A stretch of 7,537 bases of DNA from NCBI GenBank assembly GCA_023428185.1, contig JAEYYZ010000202.1, positions 1 through 7,537 of the forward strand. The letters run 5' to 3'. Shown one piece after another: positions 1 to 6,307 of this stretch. Every line of letters begins with the position of its first letter. The stretch's first letter is position 1. The position numbers and the translations under genes were made by a program. This DNA comes from Actinomycetes bacterium. Its GTDB lineage: Bacteria; Actinomycetota; Actinomycetes; Actinomycetales; Demequinaceae. The notes below the pieces were generated by a model. It worked only from the letters and a program-made list of their open reading frames with translations. It did no database searches and was not told the origin of the DNA.

Positions 1-462
1 GACTGGCGTAACGCCAGGTGGTCGTCCTGGTTGGCGATCATCATCATGGTCAACTGGAAGTGGACCGGCTACAACGCGCTCTTGTACTTGGCTGCCATGC
101 AGTCCATCCCCAAGGACGTGTACGAGGCCGCTGCTCTTGATGGTGCCGGCGCTTGGCGCCAGTTGTGGTCCATCACGGTGCCCATGATCCGCCCCATGGT
201 GATCTTCACAGTGGTGCTAGGAACTATTGGTTCGCTGCAGCTGTTTGCTGAACCTGTGCAACTTGATGACAACCCAGCCTCCGGTGACGGTGGCGGTAAC
301 CGTCACTTGTGGCGCACCGTCGCTCAGCTCATCTGGAAGGTGGGATGGCGTGAAACCAACTTTGGTTACGCAGGCGCCATGTCATGGGTGCTGTTTGTTG
401 TCGTAGTGCTGGTTGCCGCGCTCAACGCATGGCTGACCAACAAGATTGGAGGCCGCAAGTGA
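1..462 (+). CDS. Sugar ABC transporter permease, CUT1 (MalF/CebF-like), 3' part
   Basis: Inner-membrane subunit of an ABC importer for an oligosaccharide or other sugar; the substrate cannot be read from the fragment. The reading frame is open from the first base, so the 5' end lies outside the window; 153 residues are visible and the stop is TGA at 460-462. The fragment carries the EAA loop that docks on the ATPase: YEAAALDG at visible residues 41-48, followed by the conserved proline of the ITVP segment at 58-61. Hydrophobic segments flank it (about 11-32, 62-84 and 122-145). The stretch TIGSLQLFAEP (75-85) is typical of MalF/UgpA-type permeases in carbohydrate uptake 1 systems. It overlaps the next permease gene by four bases (GTGA), which implies translational coupling and that the two form one heterodimer. 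The binding protein gene, normally upstream, is not in view. Family assignment is firm; sugar specificity is unknown. Confidence 0.93.
   Translation, partial: DWRNARWSSWLAIIIMVNWKWTGYNALLYLAAMQSIPKDVYEAAALDGAGAWRQLWSITVPMIRPMVIFTVVLGTIGSLQLFAEPVQLDDNPASGDGGGNRHLWRTVAQLIWKVGWRETNFGYAGAMSWVLFVVVVLVAALNAWLTNKIGGRK
448..452 (+). promoter_or_regulatory. Ribosome binding site fixing the GTG start of the second permease
   Basis: GGAGG lies six bases before the GTG at 459-461. An in-frame start further upstream at 384 would lie deep inside the preceding permease gene and has no comparable site, so the GTG in the GTGA overlap is the better start. Confidence 0.8.
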
Positions 463-1412
463 GCGTCAACACCATTGAGGCCCCCGCATCTACGGAGCCG
501 CGCCGTAAGCGCAGCCGGGAGGCCCTGCTGGGCCGCTCGCCGCAGGACACGGGTGCTGGTTGGTTCAACTATGTGATGTTGATTTTCATCATTGCTGTGG
601 GCATTTGGCCGCTGTACTGGGCCGGTGTGATTTCCTCGTGGCAAGGTGAAGACAAGATCTATCGTGACGGTGCCCCGCAGGTGGTTCCTGACTTCTCTGG
701 TCAGGGTTTCCAGTTCAACTGGCAGGTCATCACGGAGCAGATCAACCCGGCCGGATACCCGGCTTACGCCTCAGTGGACTTCTTGAACTCATTCAGGAAC
801 TCACTGATTGTGGTGGCCATTGTGGTGGTGGCAACGTTGTTCTTCTGCTCGCTTGCAGGGTTTGCGTTTGCCAAGCTCCGCTTCAAGGGCCGTGACCCGT
901 TGTTCTACTTTGTGGTGCTCACGCTCACCATCCCGGCTCAGCTGGGCATTGTGGGTGCGTATCAGATCATGGACACGCTCAACTGGGTGGGAACACTCTT
1001 TGCCGTCACAGTCCCGGCGCTGGTCTCAGCGTTTGGTGTGTTCTATATGCGCCAATTCATTGAGGATGCCATCCCTGACGAGCTCATTGAGTCCGCTCGT
1101 GTAGATGGCGCATCCACTATTCGCGTGTACTGGAACATCGTGATCCCCATTGTGCGTCCCGCTTTGGGCGTGTTGGGTCTCATCACGGCTGTGGGTGCGT
1201 GGAACGAGTACATCTGGGCCCTGGTGGCCGTGGGTAACTCGGACTGGCAGACCATTGGTCCGGCTCTGCACAACTTGCGTGCAGGGTCTACGCCCAAGAC
1301 GGGCATCATCCTCACGGGAGCGTTCCTTGCGTCGCTGCCGTTGTTGGTGCTGCTTGCTGTGGCTGGACGCCAGATTGTGCGAGGCATCATGGAAGGCGCC
1401 GTCAAGGCGTAA
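459..1412 (+). CDS. Sugar ABC transporter permease, CUT1 (MalG/CebG-like)
   Basis: Second membrane subunit of the same sugar importer, 317 residues, a normal length for the MalG-type family. The start is GTG at 459, chosen for its GGAGG site and four-base overlap with the upstream permease. Residues 1-34 are a basic cytoplasmic tail (RRKRSR at 15-20). Membrane segments are likely near 36-58, 115-137, 147-169, 178-197, 236-256 and 283-304, six as expected. The EAA loop is ESARVDGAST (211-220) continuing to IVIP (227-230), the contact with the ATPase subunit. The segment about 65-110 would be the extracytoplasmic loop after helix 1. No ATPase gene follows: many actinobacterial CUT1 operons lack one and share an MsiK-type ATPase, so sharing is plausible here but not shown. 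The gene ends the operon in this window; a terminator follows 41 bases downstream. Confidence 0.95.
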   Translation: MSVNTIEAPASTEPRRKRSREALLGRSPQDTGAGWFNYVMLIFIIAVGIWPLYWAGVISSWQGEDKIYRDGAPQVVPDFSGQGFQFNWQVITEQINPAGYPAYASVDFLNSFRNSLIVVAIVVVATLFFCSLAGFAFAKLRFKGRDPLFYFVVLTLTIPAQLGIVGAYQIMDTLNWVGTLFAVTVPALVSAFGVFYMRQFIEDAIPDELIESARVDGASTIRVYWNIVIPIVRPALGVLGLITAVGAWNEYIWALVAVGNSDWQTIGPALHNLRAGSTPKTGIILTGAFLASLPLLVLLAVAGRQIVRGIMEGAVKA

Positions 1413-1453
1413 ACCATGTGCTGAGCGCCTGTAGACGGCTCTCACACCGCTTG

Positions 1454-1485
1454 GGGCGGTCCTCCTTATGGGAGGACCGCCCTTT
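1454..1485 (+). terminator. Rho-independent terminator after the permease genes
   Basis: A perfect 12-bp stem, GGGCGGTCCTCC (1454-1465) with GGAGGACCGCCC (1471-1482), closes a five-base loop (TTATG) and is followed by TTT. It lies 41 bases after the permease stop codon. The T-run is short but the stem is very strong. On the minus strand the stem is followed by CCAAGC, so it is a poor classical terminator for the converging Tad operon, although it could still block read-through. Confidence 0.85.
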
Positions 1486-1495
1486 CGGCTTTCTG

Positions 1496-1520
1496 GGGCC
1501 CTTGAGGCATTGCAGGGCCC
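1496..1520. repeat. Short inverted repeat in the convergent intergenic region
   Basis: GGGCCCT at 1496-1502 pairs with AGGGCCC at 1514-1520 around an 11-base loop. It sits between the permease terminator and the end of the Tad operon. No T-run follows in either direction, so its role as a minus-strand transcription end is only a possibility. The rest of the 162-base gap (1413-1574) holds nothing else I recognise. Confidence 0.4.
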
Positions 1521-1574
1521 ATGCTGGGCTAGTGGGGCGTGTGGCGCTCGGTGGTCGGGTCGGAACGTGCGTTG

Positions 1575-2039
1575 CTAGAAACTCCGGGCGGAGCCTGTGG
1601 CCCGCAACTCCACACCGTTGGCAAAGGGCATGAGTGGCTCCAGCAACCACAGAGGATGGACAACAATCGCCACGGTCACCACAGCGGTGTTGCCGTCAGG
1701 ACTCTCGACGCTCACCACCCGGACTCCATCCAAGTGACCCTCGCTACGGATCCCTACGTGCGCCTGAACCGCCTCTGCCATCCTGACGTTGGCCAGTTCA
1801 ACAGCAGCGTCTCCCGTAGGGACGTGGGCCTCGCCTTGGTAGTACGCGTCGATGTCCAAGGCGTCGGCTGCGTCCGCGGCGAGTTCGTCGGCGAGGTGCA
1901 CTAGGCGAAGTCTCTGCATATGCACGGCCGTTGCCGCCGCGATCACCAGCAAGGTGAGCATGGTGAGCACCACAAAGCCCAGCGTCAGAACGCTGATGTT
2001 TCCTGAGTCGTCATGGCGCGCACGCGTCAGTCGGTTCAT
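1575..2039 (-). CDS. tadG: TadG-like pilus assembly protein (short TadE/G family)
   Basis: Last gene of the Tad operon; 154 residues. An N-terminal basic tail ends in DDSGNISV (10-17), followed by one strongly hydrophobic helix (about 17-39) and then VHMQRLRLVHLADELAADAADAL, a pattern typical of actinobacterial TadE/G-like proteins encoded next to tadABC (the Rv3654c/Rv3655c type). The rest (about 65-154) is a small predicted outside domain. It is much shorter than proteobacterial TadG proteins and leaves no room for a von Willebrand A domain. Glycine 13 could be a prepilin-type cleavage site, but no glutamate stands five residues after it, unlike the two upstream TadE-like proteins. The ATG at 2039 forms an ATGA overlap with the stop of the upstream gene; a longer open frame to 2189 would run deep into that gene. 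Probable role: membrane-anchored minor pseudopilin or assembly factor. Confidence 0.8.
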   Translation of the reverse strand: MNRLTRARHDDSGNISVLTLGFVVLTMLTLLVIAAATAVHMQRLRLVHLADELAADAADALDIDAYYQGEAHVPTGDAAVELANVRMAEAVQAHVGIRSEGHLDGVRVVSVESPDGNTAVVTVAIVVHPLWLLEPLMPFANGVELRATGSARSF

Positions 2040-2542
2040 GTGTCTGCCGCCAGTCCGTCTACCGGGGCGCGCGAGTCCCCGGTCACTGTGACTTCGAGCG
2101 GGATTCGTGAGCCCACGAACGCGGGCACTCCCGGAAGAGCCACTCGCACCTCTACGCGCGCGGCAACATTCCCACCCAAGCTCAAGCAAGGTGACTCGCT
2201 ACATTCAAACGTGACGTCGGCATCGTCAAGAGAGAACCCAAAATCACCGAGCGTGACCTGCGCAACCGCCTCCGCACGTGCGGCACCTTGGGCGAGCGCG
2301 GCGTCGTGACCCTTGCCTTCTTCGATGGCGCGCACCCCCTCCACCACCACAGCCCGCGCGGCTTCTTGCGCGGTGGCCTCAGCGGCAAAGATGCCTGATT
2401 GAACACGCGCCACGGTGACCACCAAATACGTCACCGGAACCAAGAGCAACAGGCTGAGCGCAATGAATTCCACGAGCGCCCCGCCAGCATCGTCTGTAGT
2501 GTCGCGTCGCCCTCCTTGGCGAAAGTGGTCCCATCTAGCCAC
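2036..2542 (-). CDS. TadE-like minor pseudopilin, second copy
   Basis: A 168-residue protein with the TadE layout. A short charged N-terminus ends in DDAGGALVEF (17-26): glycine 20 as likely prepilin peptidase site with glutamate 25 at the fifth position after it. A hydrophobic helix (about 23-45) and a soluble domain follow. Two cysteines close together (C114 and C119, in ECSESPC) could form a disulfide outside the membrane. The start chosen is GTG at 2542, eight bases inside the preceding gene, because GGAAGAGG (2549-2556, minus strand) lies six bases before it; an upstream in-frame start at 2602 would give a much longer overlap. It overlaps the following tadG-like gene by four bases (ATGA). 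Expected role: membrane-anchored minor component of the Tad pilus machine. Which of the two TadE-like proteins corresponds to TadE or TadF in other systems cannot be decided from sequence alone. Confidence 0.82.
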   Translation of the reverse strand: MARWDHFRQGGRRDTTDDAGGALVEFIALSLLLLVPVTYLVVTVARVQSGIFAAEATAQEAARAVVVEGVRAIEEGKGHDAALAQGAARAEAVAQVTLGDFGFSLDDADVTFECSESPCLSLGGNVAARVEVRVALPGVPAFVGSRIPLEVTVTGDSRAPVDGLAADT

Positions 2543-2927
2543 GCGAGACCTCTTCCAGCGCGTGCGCGTCGACTTCAATGCTGCCGACTCCCCACAACCC
2601 AAAGAGCGGCACGGGCGCGCTCACTGTGATGCGATTGGCTGGAACCCCAGCCACCACAGTGACGCCACCTTCTACCGAAGCGGGATAGTCCCCCAGGGCG
2701 GCCTGGATGAGTTGCTCAGTGCGCTCAACACCGTGCGACGTTTCACGGTCATGAGCCGCCGCAAACCTGGCGCCCTCGGACGCTGCCGAGGTGAGCATAT
2801 TCCGCACATGCAATGCGACCGACAACTGCACTATCCCAAGCGCGATGATCACCACCAGGATTGACACAAGCACGAACTCGACAAGGACACTGCCCTCATC
2901 GCCCGTGCTTCTAGCCGCCCGTGACAC
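2535..2927 (-). CDS. tadE: TadE-like minor pseudopilin, first copy
   Basis: A 130-residue protein, the usual size of TadE. The N-terminus GDEGSVLVEF (9-18) has the prepilin-type pattern: glycine 12 as cleavage site and glutamate 17 five residues after it, then a long hydrophobic helix (about 14-38). After the helix comes the region LHVRNMLTSAASEGARFAAAHD (39-60), typical of TadE proteins (aromatic or basic residues, then AA-x-EGAR). The C-terminal half is a small beta-rich domain by composition. The start is GTG at 2927, overlapping the end of the Flp-like gene by 17 bases; no clear ribosome site precedes it, so translation is probably coupled. No better in-frame start lies between 2927 and the glycine site. 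Expected role: membrane-anchored minor pseudopilin, processed by a prepilin peptidase encoded elsewhere. Confidence 0.87.
   Translation of the reverse strand: MSRAARSTGDEGSVLVEFVLVSILVVIIALGIVQLSVALHVRNMLTSAASEGARFAAAHDRETSHGVERTEQLIQAALGDYPASVEGGVTVVAGVPANRITVSAPVPLFGLWGVGSIEVDAHALEEVSRG
2549..2556 (-). promoter_or_regulatory. Ribosome binding site deciding the GTG start at 2542
   Basis: On the minus strand GGAAGAGG ends six bases before the GTG. It lies within the end of the upstream tadE-like gene, as expected for coupled translation. Confidence 0.65.
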
Positions 2928-3108
2928 CTTCGATAGCGGAGGTGAAAAGATCAGTGAGCGTAGGCCCCGCTACCGCCCAGATCACCGCAACCAGGCCCGC
3001 CGTCATTAACGTGATCAGCACCCAACCAGGTACATCTCCCCTGTCGTCACGTGCTGCTCGTCTCATCATTACTCCGCGCTCACCAAGAGCGCTGCCTATC
3101 TTCTTCAT
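2911..3108 (-). CDS. Flp-like small pilin candidate without the usual Glu+5
   Basis: A 65-residue protein in the operon slot between tadC and tadE, where the major pilin Flp is often found. It has a basic N-terminus (1-23, with RRAARDDR at 16-23), a glycine at 24, a hydrophobic helix (about 28-47) and a short tail ending in GVTGG. Size and layout fit a Flp prepilin. However, the segment after glycine 24 is DVPGW, so the position that is glutamate in Flp pilins is tryptophan, and the Flp EY pair is absent. I recall similar small proteins at this place in other actinobacterial Tad clusters, where they are usually left as hypothetical. The start is ATG at 3108, preceded by a strong GGAGG four bases away; an ATG at 3126 in the same frame has no ribosome site. 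Alternatives: a small membrane accessory protein rather than the pilus subunit. Confidence 0.75.
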   Translation of the reverse strand: MKKIGSALGERGVMMRRAARDDRGDVPGWVLITLMTAGLVAVIWAVAGPTLTDLFTSAIEGVTGG

Positions 3109-3112
3109 CGTT

Positions 3113-3117
3113 CCTCC
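3113..3117 (-). promoter_or_regulatory. Strong ribosome binding site of the Flp-like gene
   Basis: Minus-strand GAGGGAGGAACG directly precedes the ATG at 3108. This is the best ribosome site in the Tad operon and lies in its only clear intergenic gap (21 bases after tadC). High independent translation would suit an abundant pilin subunit. Confidence 0.75.
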
Positions 3118-3129
3118 CTCTGTCATGGG

Positions 3130-4053
3130 CTAGAAGTCGAGGCTGATCGCCACGAGCCCTGGATATACCGCAAACACCACGGTGACCGGCAAGATCAAGA
3201 ACACCACCGGCACCAACATGGCGATTTCACGTTTTCCACCCTCTTCCATGAGTGCCCTCCGGCCCTCAGCTCTCACGTCCGTGGCTTGCGCGCGCAAGAC
3301 CTCAGCGAGCGGGGTGCCACGTTCGACGGCGGTAGCAATGCCGTCTGCGAACCGCCGCAAGGCGGCCAATCCGCTCCGATCCCCCATGTACTGCAGCGCC
3401 TGCGGAAGTGGAGTGCCTGTGCGCGCGTGGGCCAACGTAGTCGCAAGCTCGTGGGCCATCACGCCGTGGGTAGTGCGCGCGACGCGCTCGAGAGCGCCCA
3501 GAGCACCTTCCCCCGCGCTGACAGACAAAGCGAGGAGCTCGGCTACCGTGGGCAATTCGGCCATGATCCGTTGCTGTCGCCGGTGAATGGCCCTCGTCAA
3601 CAGCCAGTCCCGCACTGCGGCTCCCGCTAGGGCACACGCCGCAACCAACACCGAAAGCGCAAGCACCGAGGACCCCCGGGTGGTGGCTAGCAGTGCCGCG
3701 AGCGCCACTCCGCCTCCTAGCCCCGCCAAGCCCCACAACACTTGCTCGGTGCGGAACTGCTCCACGGAGGTACCGCTACCTGCGCGCTCGAGGCGCGCCT
3801 TCAATTCCGACGTGGGTGAGCCCCATTTCTCCACTGCTCGCACACCGTCTCTCAAGACTGGGGCAAGCAGTCGCTCGAGCGTGGGAAAGGGCGTGAGAGT
3901 CGCAGTTGCGTTCATCGATTCACTGGGATCGGTGGCGCGCACGTACGGCGCGATGCGCGCGGCGAGAGTGGGCTTTCTGGCCCGTAGCCACGCGCTCACG
4001 AGAACCACTCCAAGGCCGAATGCAAGTCCCGGGAGCACTGCAAGCGTGTTCAT
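3130..4053 (-). CDS. tadC: TadC-like inner-membrane platform protein (T2SSF domain)
   Basis: A 307-residue polytopic membrane protein and partner of TadB in the pilus assembly platform that the TadA ATPase drives. A first helix lies at about 5-23. A charged cytoplasmic stretch follows (about 24-104), then two close helices (about 106-146). The GspF-type (T2SSF) domain spans roughly 166-290: it opens with IMAELPTVAELLALSVSAGE (163-182), continues with GTPLPQALQYM (213-223) and RRFADGIATAVERGTPLAEVL (233-253), and ends in EGGKREIAMLVPVVFLILPVTVVF, the usual last helix (about 277-297). The start is ATG at 4053, in an ATGA overlap with the stop of tadB; a longer open frame to 4254 lies wholly inside tadB and would be a shadow. 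Translation is probably coupled to tadB because the ribosome site is weak. The length is normal for actinobacterial TadC. Confidence 0.92.
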   Translation of the reverse strand: MNTLAVLPGLAFGLGVVLVSAWLRARKPTLAARIAPYVRATDPSESMNATATLTPFPTLERLLAPVLRDGVRAVEKWGSPTSELKARLERAGSGTSVEQFRTEQVLWGLAGLGGGVALAALLATTRGSSVLALSVLVAACALAGAAVRDWLLTRAIHRRQQRIMAELPTVAELLALSVSAGEGALGALERVARTTHGVMAHELATTLAHARTGTPLPQALQYMGDRSGLAALRRFADGIATAVERGTPLAEVLRAQATDVRAEGRRALMEEGGKREIAMLVPVVFLILPVTVVFAVYPGLVAISLDF

Positions 4054-4910
4054 CGCAGCACCCGCGCTTCCACCGGCAACCGGCCCAGGCGAACCATGAT
4101 GCGATAAGCGATGATTGTCGCGGCCCCGCCCGCGGCTAGAACAGTGATTCCTGTAGGGGAGTTGAAGGCTTGAGCATTGGCTCCACGCGTAGCAAGCATG
4201 GCGAGTACCAGCCACGGAGCGGCAACAGCAAGTCGCGCCGCGTTCACGGTCCAACTCTGTCGCGCTTCGAGTTCACCGCGCGTGCGTGCGTCCTCGCGTA
4301 AGAAGTCAGACAAGGTCCGCAGAAGTCGTCCGACGTCGGTACCACCCACGTCTCGCGTAATCCGCAACGCCTCGACGATTCTGTCTGCGACAGGATCCGC
4401 AAGCCTTGACTTGAGCGCATCAAGGCAGTCAGAGAAGCGCCCTGACGCGCGGTAGTCCTGAGCGAATGATGCAAACGCCGGGCGCACGGCCTCCGGACCC
4501 CGGTCACCTAACTGGCTCAAGGCTTCGGGCAACGACATGCCAGCGCGAATACCTGAGGCGAGGTTGTCAACCACCTCGGGCCAGACTTCGCGCATTGAGG
4601 AGCGCCGCCGGCTCGCCCGGTACTGCACCAGTGCAAAAGGTCCTCGGGCGGCAATCACACCAAACGCCGCACCGATCGCTGGTGAGGCAGCGAGTCCAGC
4701 CCCGAGAATAAGCACCACCAAACCCAACCCCACTGATGTCCACAGCAGGGCTGCCGGGGTTACTGCCGGTGCGCCCGCTTGAATTAGCAAGTCCTGAGTG
4801 CGTGCGCTCCAGCCGTCTGAACCTCGCCCGTGTTGAGGCTGCGGCACCCACATGGACGACCACACCAATATCGCTCCCGCACCGAGTACCAACCCCCATA
4901 CCACCGTCAC
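4050..4910 (-). CDS. tadB: TadB-like inner-membrane platform protein (T2SSF domain)
   Basis: A 286-residue membrane protein of the GspF/TadB type, which with TadC forms the inner-membrane base of the Tad pilus machine. An N-terminal helix lies at about 2-20 and a second hydrophobic block at about 53-97. The T2SSF domain spans about 108-238: MREVWPEVVDNLASGIRAGM (106-125) with SLPEALSQLGDRGPE, then RIVEALRITRDVGGTDVGRLLRTLSDFLRED (177-207) and ARQSWTVNAARLAVAAPWLV ahead of a hydrophobic stretch (about 224-240). A last helix is at about 252-270. The start is GTG at 4910, in a GTGA overlap with the tadA stop. GGAAGGGG on the minus strand (4917-4924) lies six bases before it and supports this start. 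Family assignment is firm from domain pattern and gene order. Confidence 0.92.
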   Translation of the reverse strand: MTVVWGLVLGAGAILVWSSMWVPQPQHGRGSDGWSARTQDLLIQAGAPAVTPAALLWTSVGLGLVVLILGAGLAASPAIGAAFGVIAARGPFALVQYRASRRRSSMREVWPEVVDNLASGIRAGMSLPEALSQLGDRGPEAVRPAFASFAQDYRASGRFSDCLDALKSRLADPVADRIVEALRITRDVGGTDVGRLLRTLSDFLREDARTRGELEARQSWTVNAARLAVAAPWLVLAMLATRGANAQAFNSPTGITVLAAGGAATIIAYRIMVRLGRLPVEARVLR

Positions 4911-6142
4911 GCGACGCCCCTTCCAAGGAGTTCAGCGAGCTGGTAGCCAGCACGTGCAAAGCGCTCTTGGTGCGGCGGGTAGCCATCGCCGCGCACGAGC
5001 TGCTCACCAACCACGTGGTAGAGATCCGAAACCTCAATGACGCCCTGCTCGACGCGCCCTGGCACACCCACGATCTCGCGTACCCGCCGGCGGCCCCGCG
5101 AATCGAGTTCCAGATGGACCACCACATCGATCGCTGATGCCACGGTGGGCACCACGAATCGGTCGGAGACGTTTTCACCCGCCAAGAGGGGCAGTGTGCA
5201 CATCTTGATGATCGCGTCCCGCGCGGAGTTCGCGTGGATGGTGCACATTCCGGGGATTCCAGAATTGAGCGCCACGAGCATGTCGAGAGCCTCCGCCTCG
5301 CGCACCTCTCCGATGATGATGCGACTGGGGCGCATTCGCAGCGCTTCCTTCACAAGCCGCCTCAGAGGGATCTCCCCGGTGCCCTCAAGTGAAGGTTGGC
5401 GGCACTGGAGCGCAACCACATCGCGCACGGGGATCTTGAGTTCGAAGACCTCTTCGCACGTGATGACGCGCTCGCGCGCGGGTATTGCCCCCGCGAGGGC
5501 ATTGAGGAAGGTGGTTTTTCCCGCTTGAGTCTGACCGGCGACCAACACATTGAGGCCCGATGCTACGGCGGCGGCCAAGAAGTCGGCGGCGGCTTGCGGG
5601 AGCGAACCCAGAGCGACGAGGTCCTGGACGTGGCTTGCCCTGGTTACGTACTTGCGAATGTTGACGGCCCAGTGTTCCCGTGTGACATCCGGGATCACTG
5701 CGTGAAGGCGCTCACCGCCCGGCAGGGACGCATCCACGAAGGGGCTCGACAAGTCCAGCCTGCGGCCGGAGAGCTTGAGCATTTGCTCCACGAGATCACG
5801 CACTTGCTCCGGCGTGAGGATGGTGGTGGTCAGTTCGCTTTCGCCGCGCCTCGCTACATAAACCTGAGCGGGGTGGTTGATCCAGATTTCCTCGATCTCG
5901 GGATCATCGAGGTACTTCTGCAACGGGCCTAGCCCTGCCACGTTGTCAAGCACGGCCTTGGCAGTGGCGACGCGATCATCCACGGGCGCCACGGCCCCCA
6001 CCAAGGCTTTCTCATCCCATGCGGCGAGTGCCTCGTCTACCAAGGCGCGCACGGCATCGGCGTCCCTCATAGGGTCCACTCCGCGTTTGCGGATCTGGTC
6101 ACGCACTTGCGTTTCGATCCGCGCGGCTGCCTCAGCGCTCAT
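4907..6142 (-). CDS. tadA: TadA/CpaF-type pilus assembly ATPase
   Basis: Hexameric cytoplasmic ATPase that powers Tad pilus assembly; 411 residues, normal for actinobacterial CpaF-like proteins. Order of features: helical N-terminus (1-70); the CpaF N-domain with LGPLQKYLDDPEIEEIWINH (71-90); Walker A GQTQAGKTT (203-211); Asp box TCEEVFEL (228-235); the stretch QCRQPSLEGTGEI (246-258); Walker B RPSRIIIGEVREAEALDML (271-289) with the catalytic glutamate; His box GMCTIHANS (298-306). All residues needed for ATPase activity appear present. Variations from the general consensus (Q-A in Walker A, E-E rather than E-D in the Asp box) are, as I recall, normal in the actinobacterial branch. The ATG at 6142 has no ribosome site; a TAGTCT eight bases upstream suggests near-leaderless transcription. 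It is the first gene of the operon. Actinobacterial loci often have a CpaE/Ssd-like gene just upstream; here an unrelated membrane gene occupies that side. Confidence 0.96.
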   Translation of the reverse strand: MSAEAAARIETQVRDQIRKRGVDPMRDADAVRALVDEALAAWDEKALVGAVAPVDDRVATAKAVLDNVAGLGPLQKYLDDPEIEEIWINHPAQVYVARRGESELTTTILTPEQVRDLVEQMLKLSGRRLDLSSPFVDASLPGGERLHAVIPDVTREHWAVNIRKYVTRASHVQDLVALGSLPQAAADFLAAAVASGLNVLVAGQTQAGKTTFLNALAGAIPARERVITCEEVFELKIPVRDVVALQCRQPSLEGTGEIPLRRLVKEALRMRPSRIIIGEVREAEALDMLVALNSGIPGMCTIHANSARDAIIKMCTLPLLAGENVSDRFVVPTVASAIDVVVHLELDSRGRRRVREIVGVPGRVEQGVIEVSDLYHVVGEQLVRGDGYPPHQERFARAGYQLAELLGRGVA

Positions 6143-6150
6143 GCTTGGGG

Positions 6151-6217
6151 AGACTAGAGCAGTTCAGCCGATCGTGCCTGGTGAACTGTGGATAACCGGC
6201 AACTGTGGGCCACACAG
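6151..6217 (-). promoter_or_regulatory. Candidate tadA promoter and operator region
   Basis: On the minus strand TAGTCT (6151-6156) fits the actinobacterial -10 pattern TAnnnT and ends eight bases before the tadA ATG, so the transcript could begin at or next to the start codon. No good -35 is seen. Further upstream are a 15-base interrupted palindrome CTGTGGGCCACACAG (6203-6217) and a direct repeat AACTGTGG at 6184-6191 and 6201-6208, 17 bases apart, which is an operator-like arrangement. The regulator is unknown; the promoter call is inference. Confidence 0.35.
6187..6195 (-). promoter_or_regulatory. Perfect DnaA-box 9-mer upstream of tadA
   Basis: The minus strand reads TTATCCACA, identical to the consensus DnaA box, 45 bases before the tadA start. 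It overlaps the first AACTGTGG direct repeat. It is a lone perfect box: no cluster or AT-rich stretch accompanies it, so it is not an origin. It could be a DnaA-titrating or regulatory site, or chance. Confidence 0.4.
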
Positions 6218-6223
6218 CACTGC

Positions 6224-6296
6224 ACCGTCCGCACCCAGGATCGACTCGGTCAGGGCCGCTGCGGAGGCTACCTGACCGCCCATGGGTGCGGACGGT
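6224..6296. repeat. Nested inverted repeat (14-bp outer, 8-bp inner stem)
   Basis: ACCGTCCGCACCCA (6224-6237) is perfectly complementary to TGGGTGCGGACGGT (6283-6296). Inside, CGGTCAGG (6247-6254) is perfectly complementary to CCTGACCG (6271-6278). The two stems are coaxial, separated by internal loops of 9 and 4 bases, and cap a 16-base GC-rich loop. Neither side is followed by a T-run, so it is not a classical terminator. It lies between the membrane gene and tadA, both read on the minus strand, and could be a structured leader RNA, an mRNA-processing site or a paired protein-binding site. Confidence 0.6.
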
Positions 6297-6307
6297 ACAA
6301 ACTGGAC

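Noticed and set aside
1539..1904. Plus-strand open frames overlapping the tadG-like gene.
   Set aside because: They run antisense to a gene with clear family features and have no ribosome site; they are by-products of high GC content.
3302..3736. A 144-codon minus-strand frame inside tadC, and similar plus-strand frames at 3587-4099.
   Set aside because: They overlap the T2SSF domain of tadC in other frames, are rich in glycine, arginine or proline as expected of shadow frames, and have no family pattern.
5396..5932. A 178-codon plus-strand frame within tadA.
   Set aside because: It is antisense to the ATPase core motifs, which are intact on the minus strand; no ribosome site or recognisable domain.
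6187..6195. A replication origin near the DnaA box.
   Set aside because: Only one perfect box is present, with no cluster, no AT-rich unwinding region and no dnaA or dnaN gene nearby.
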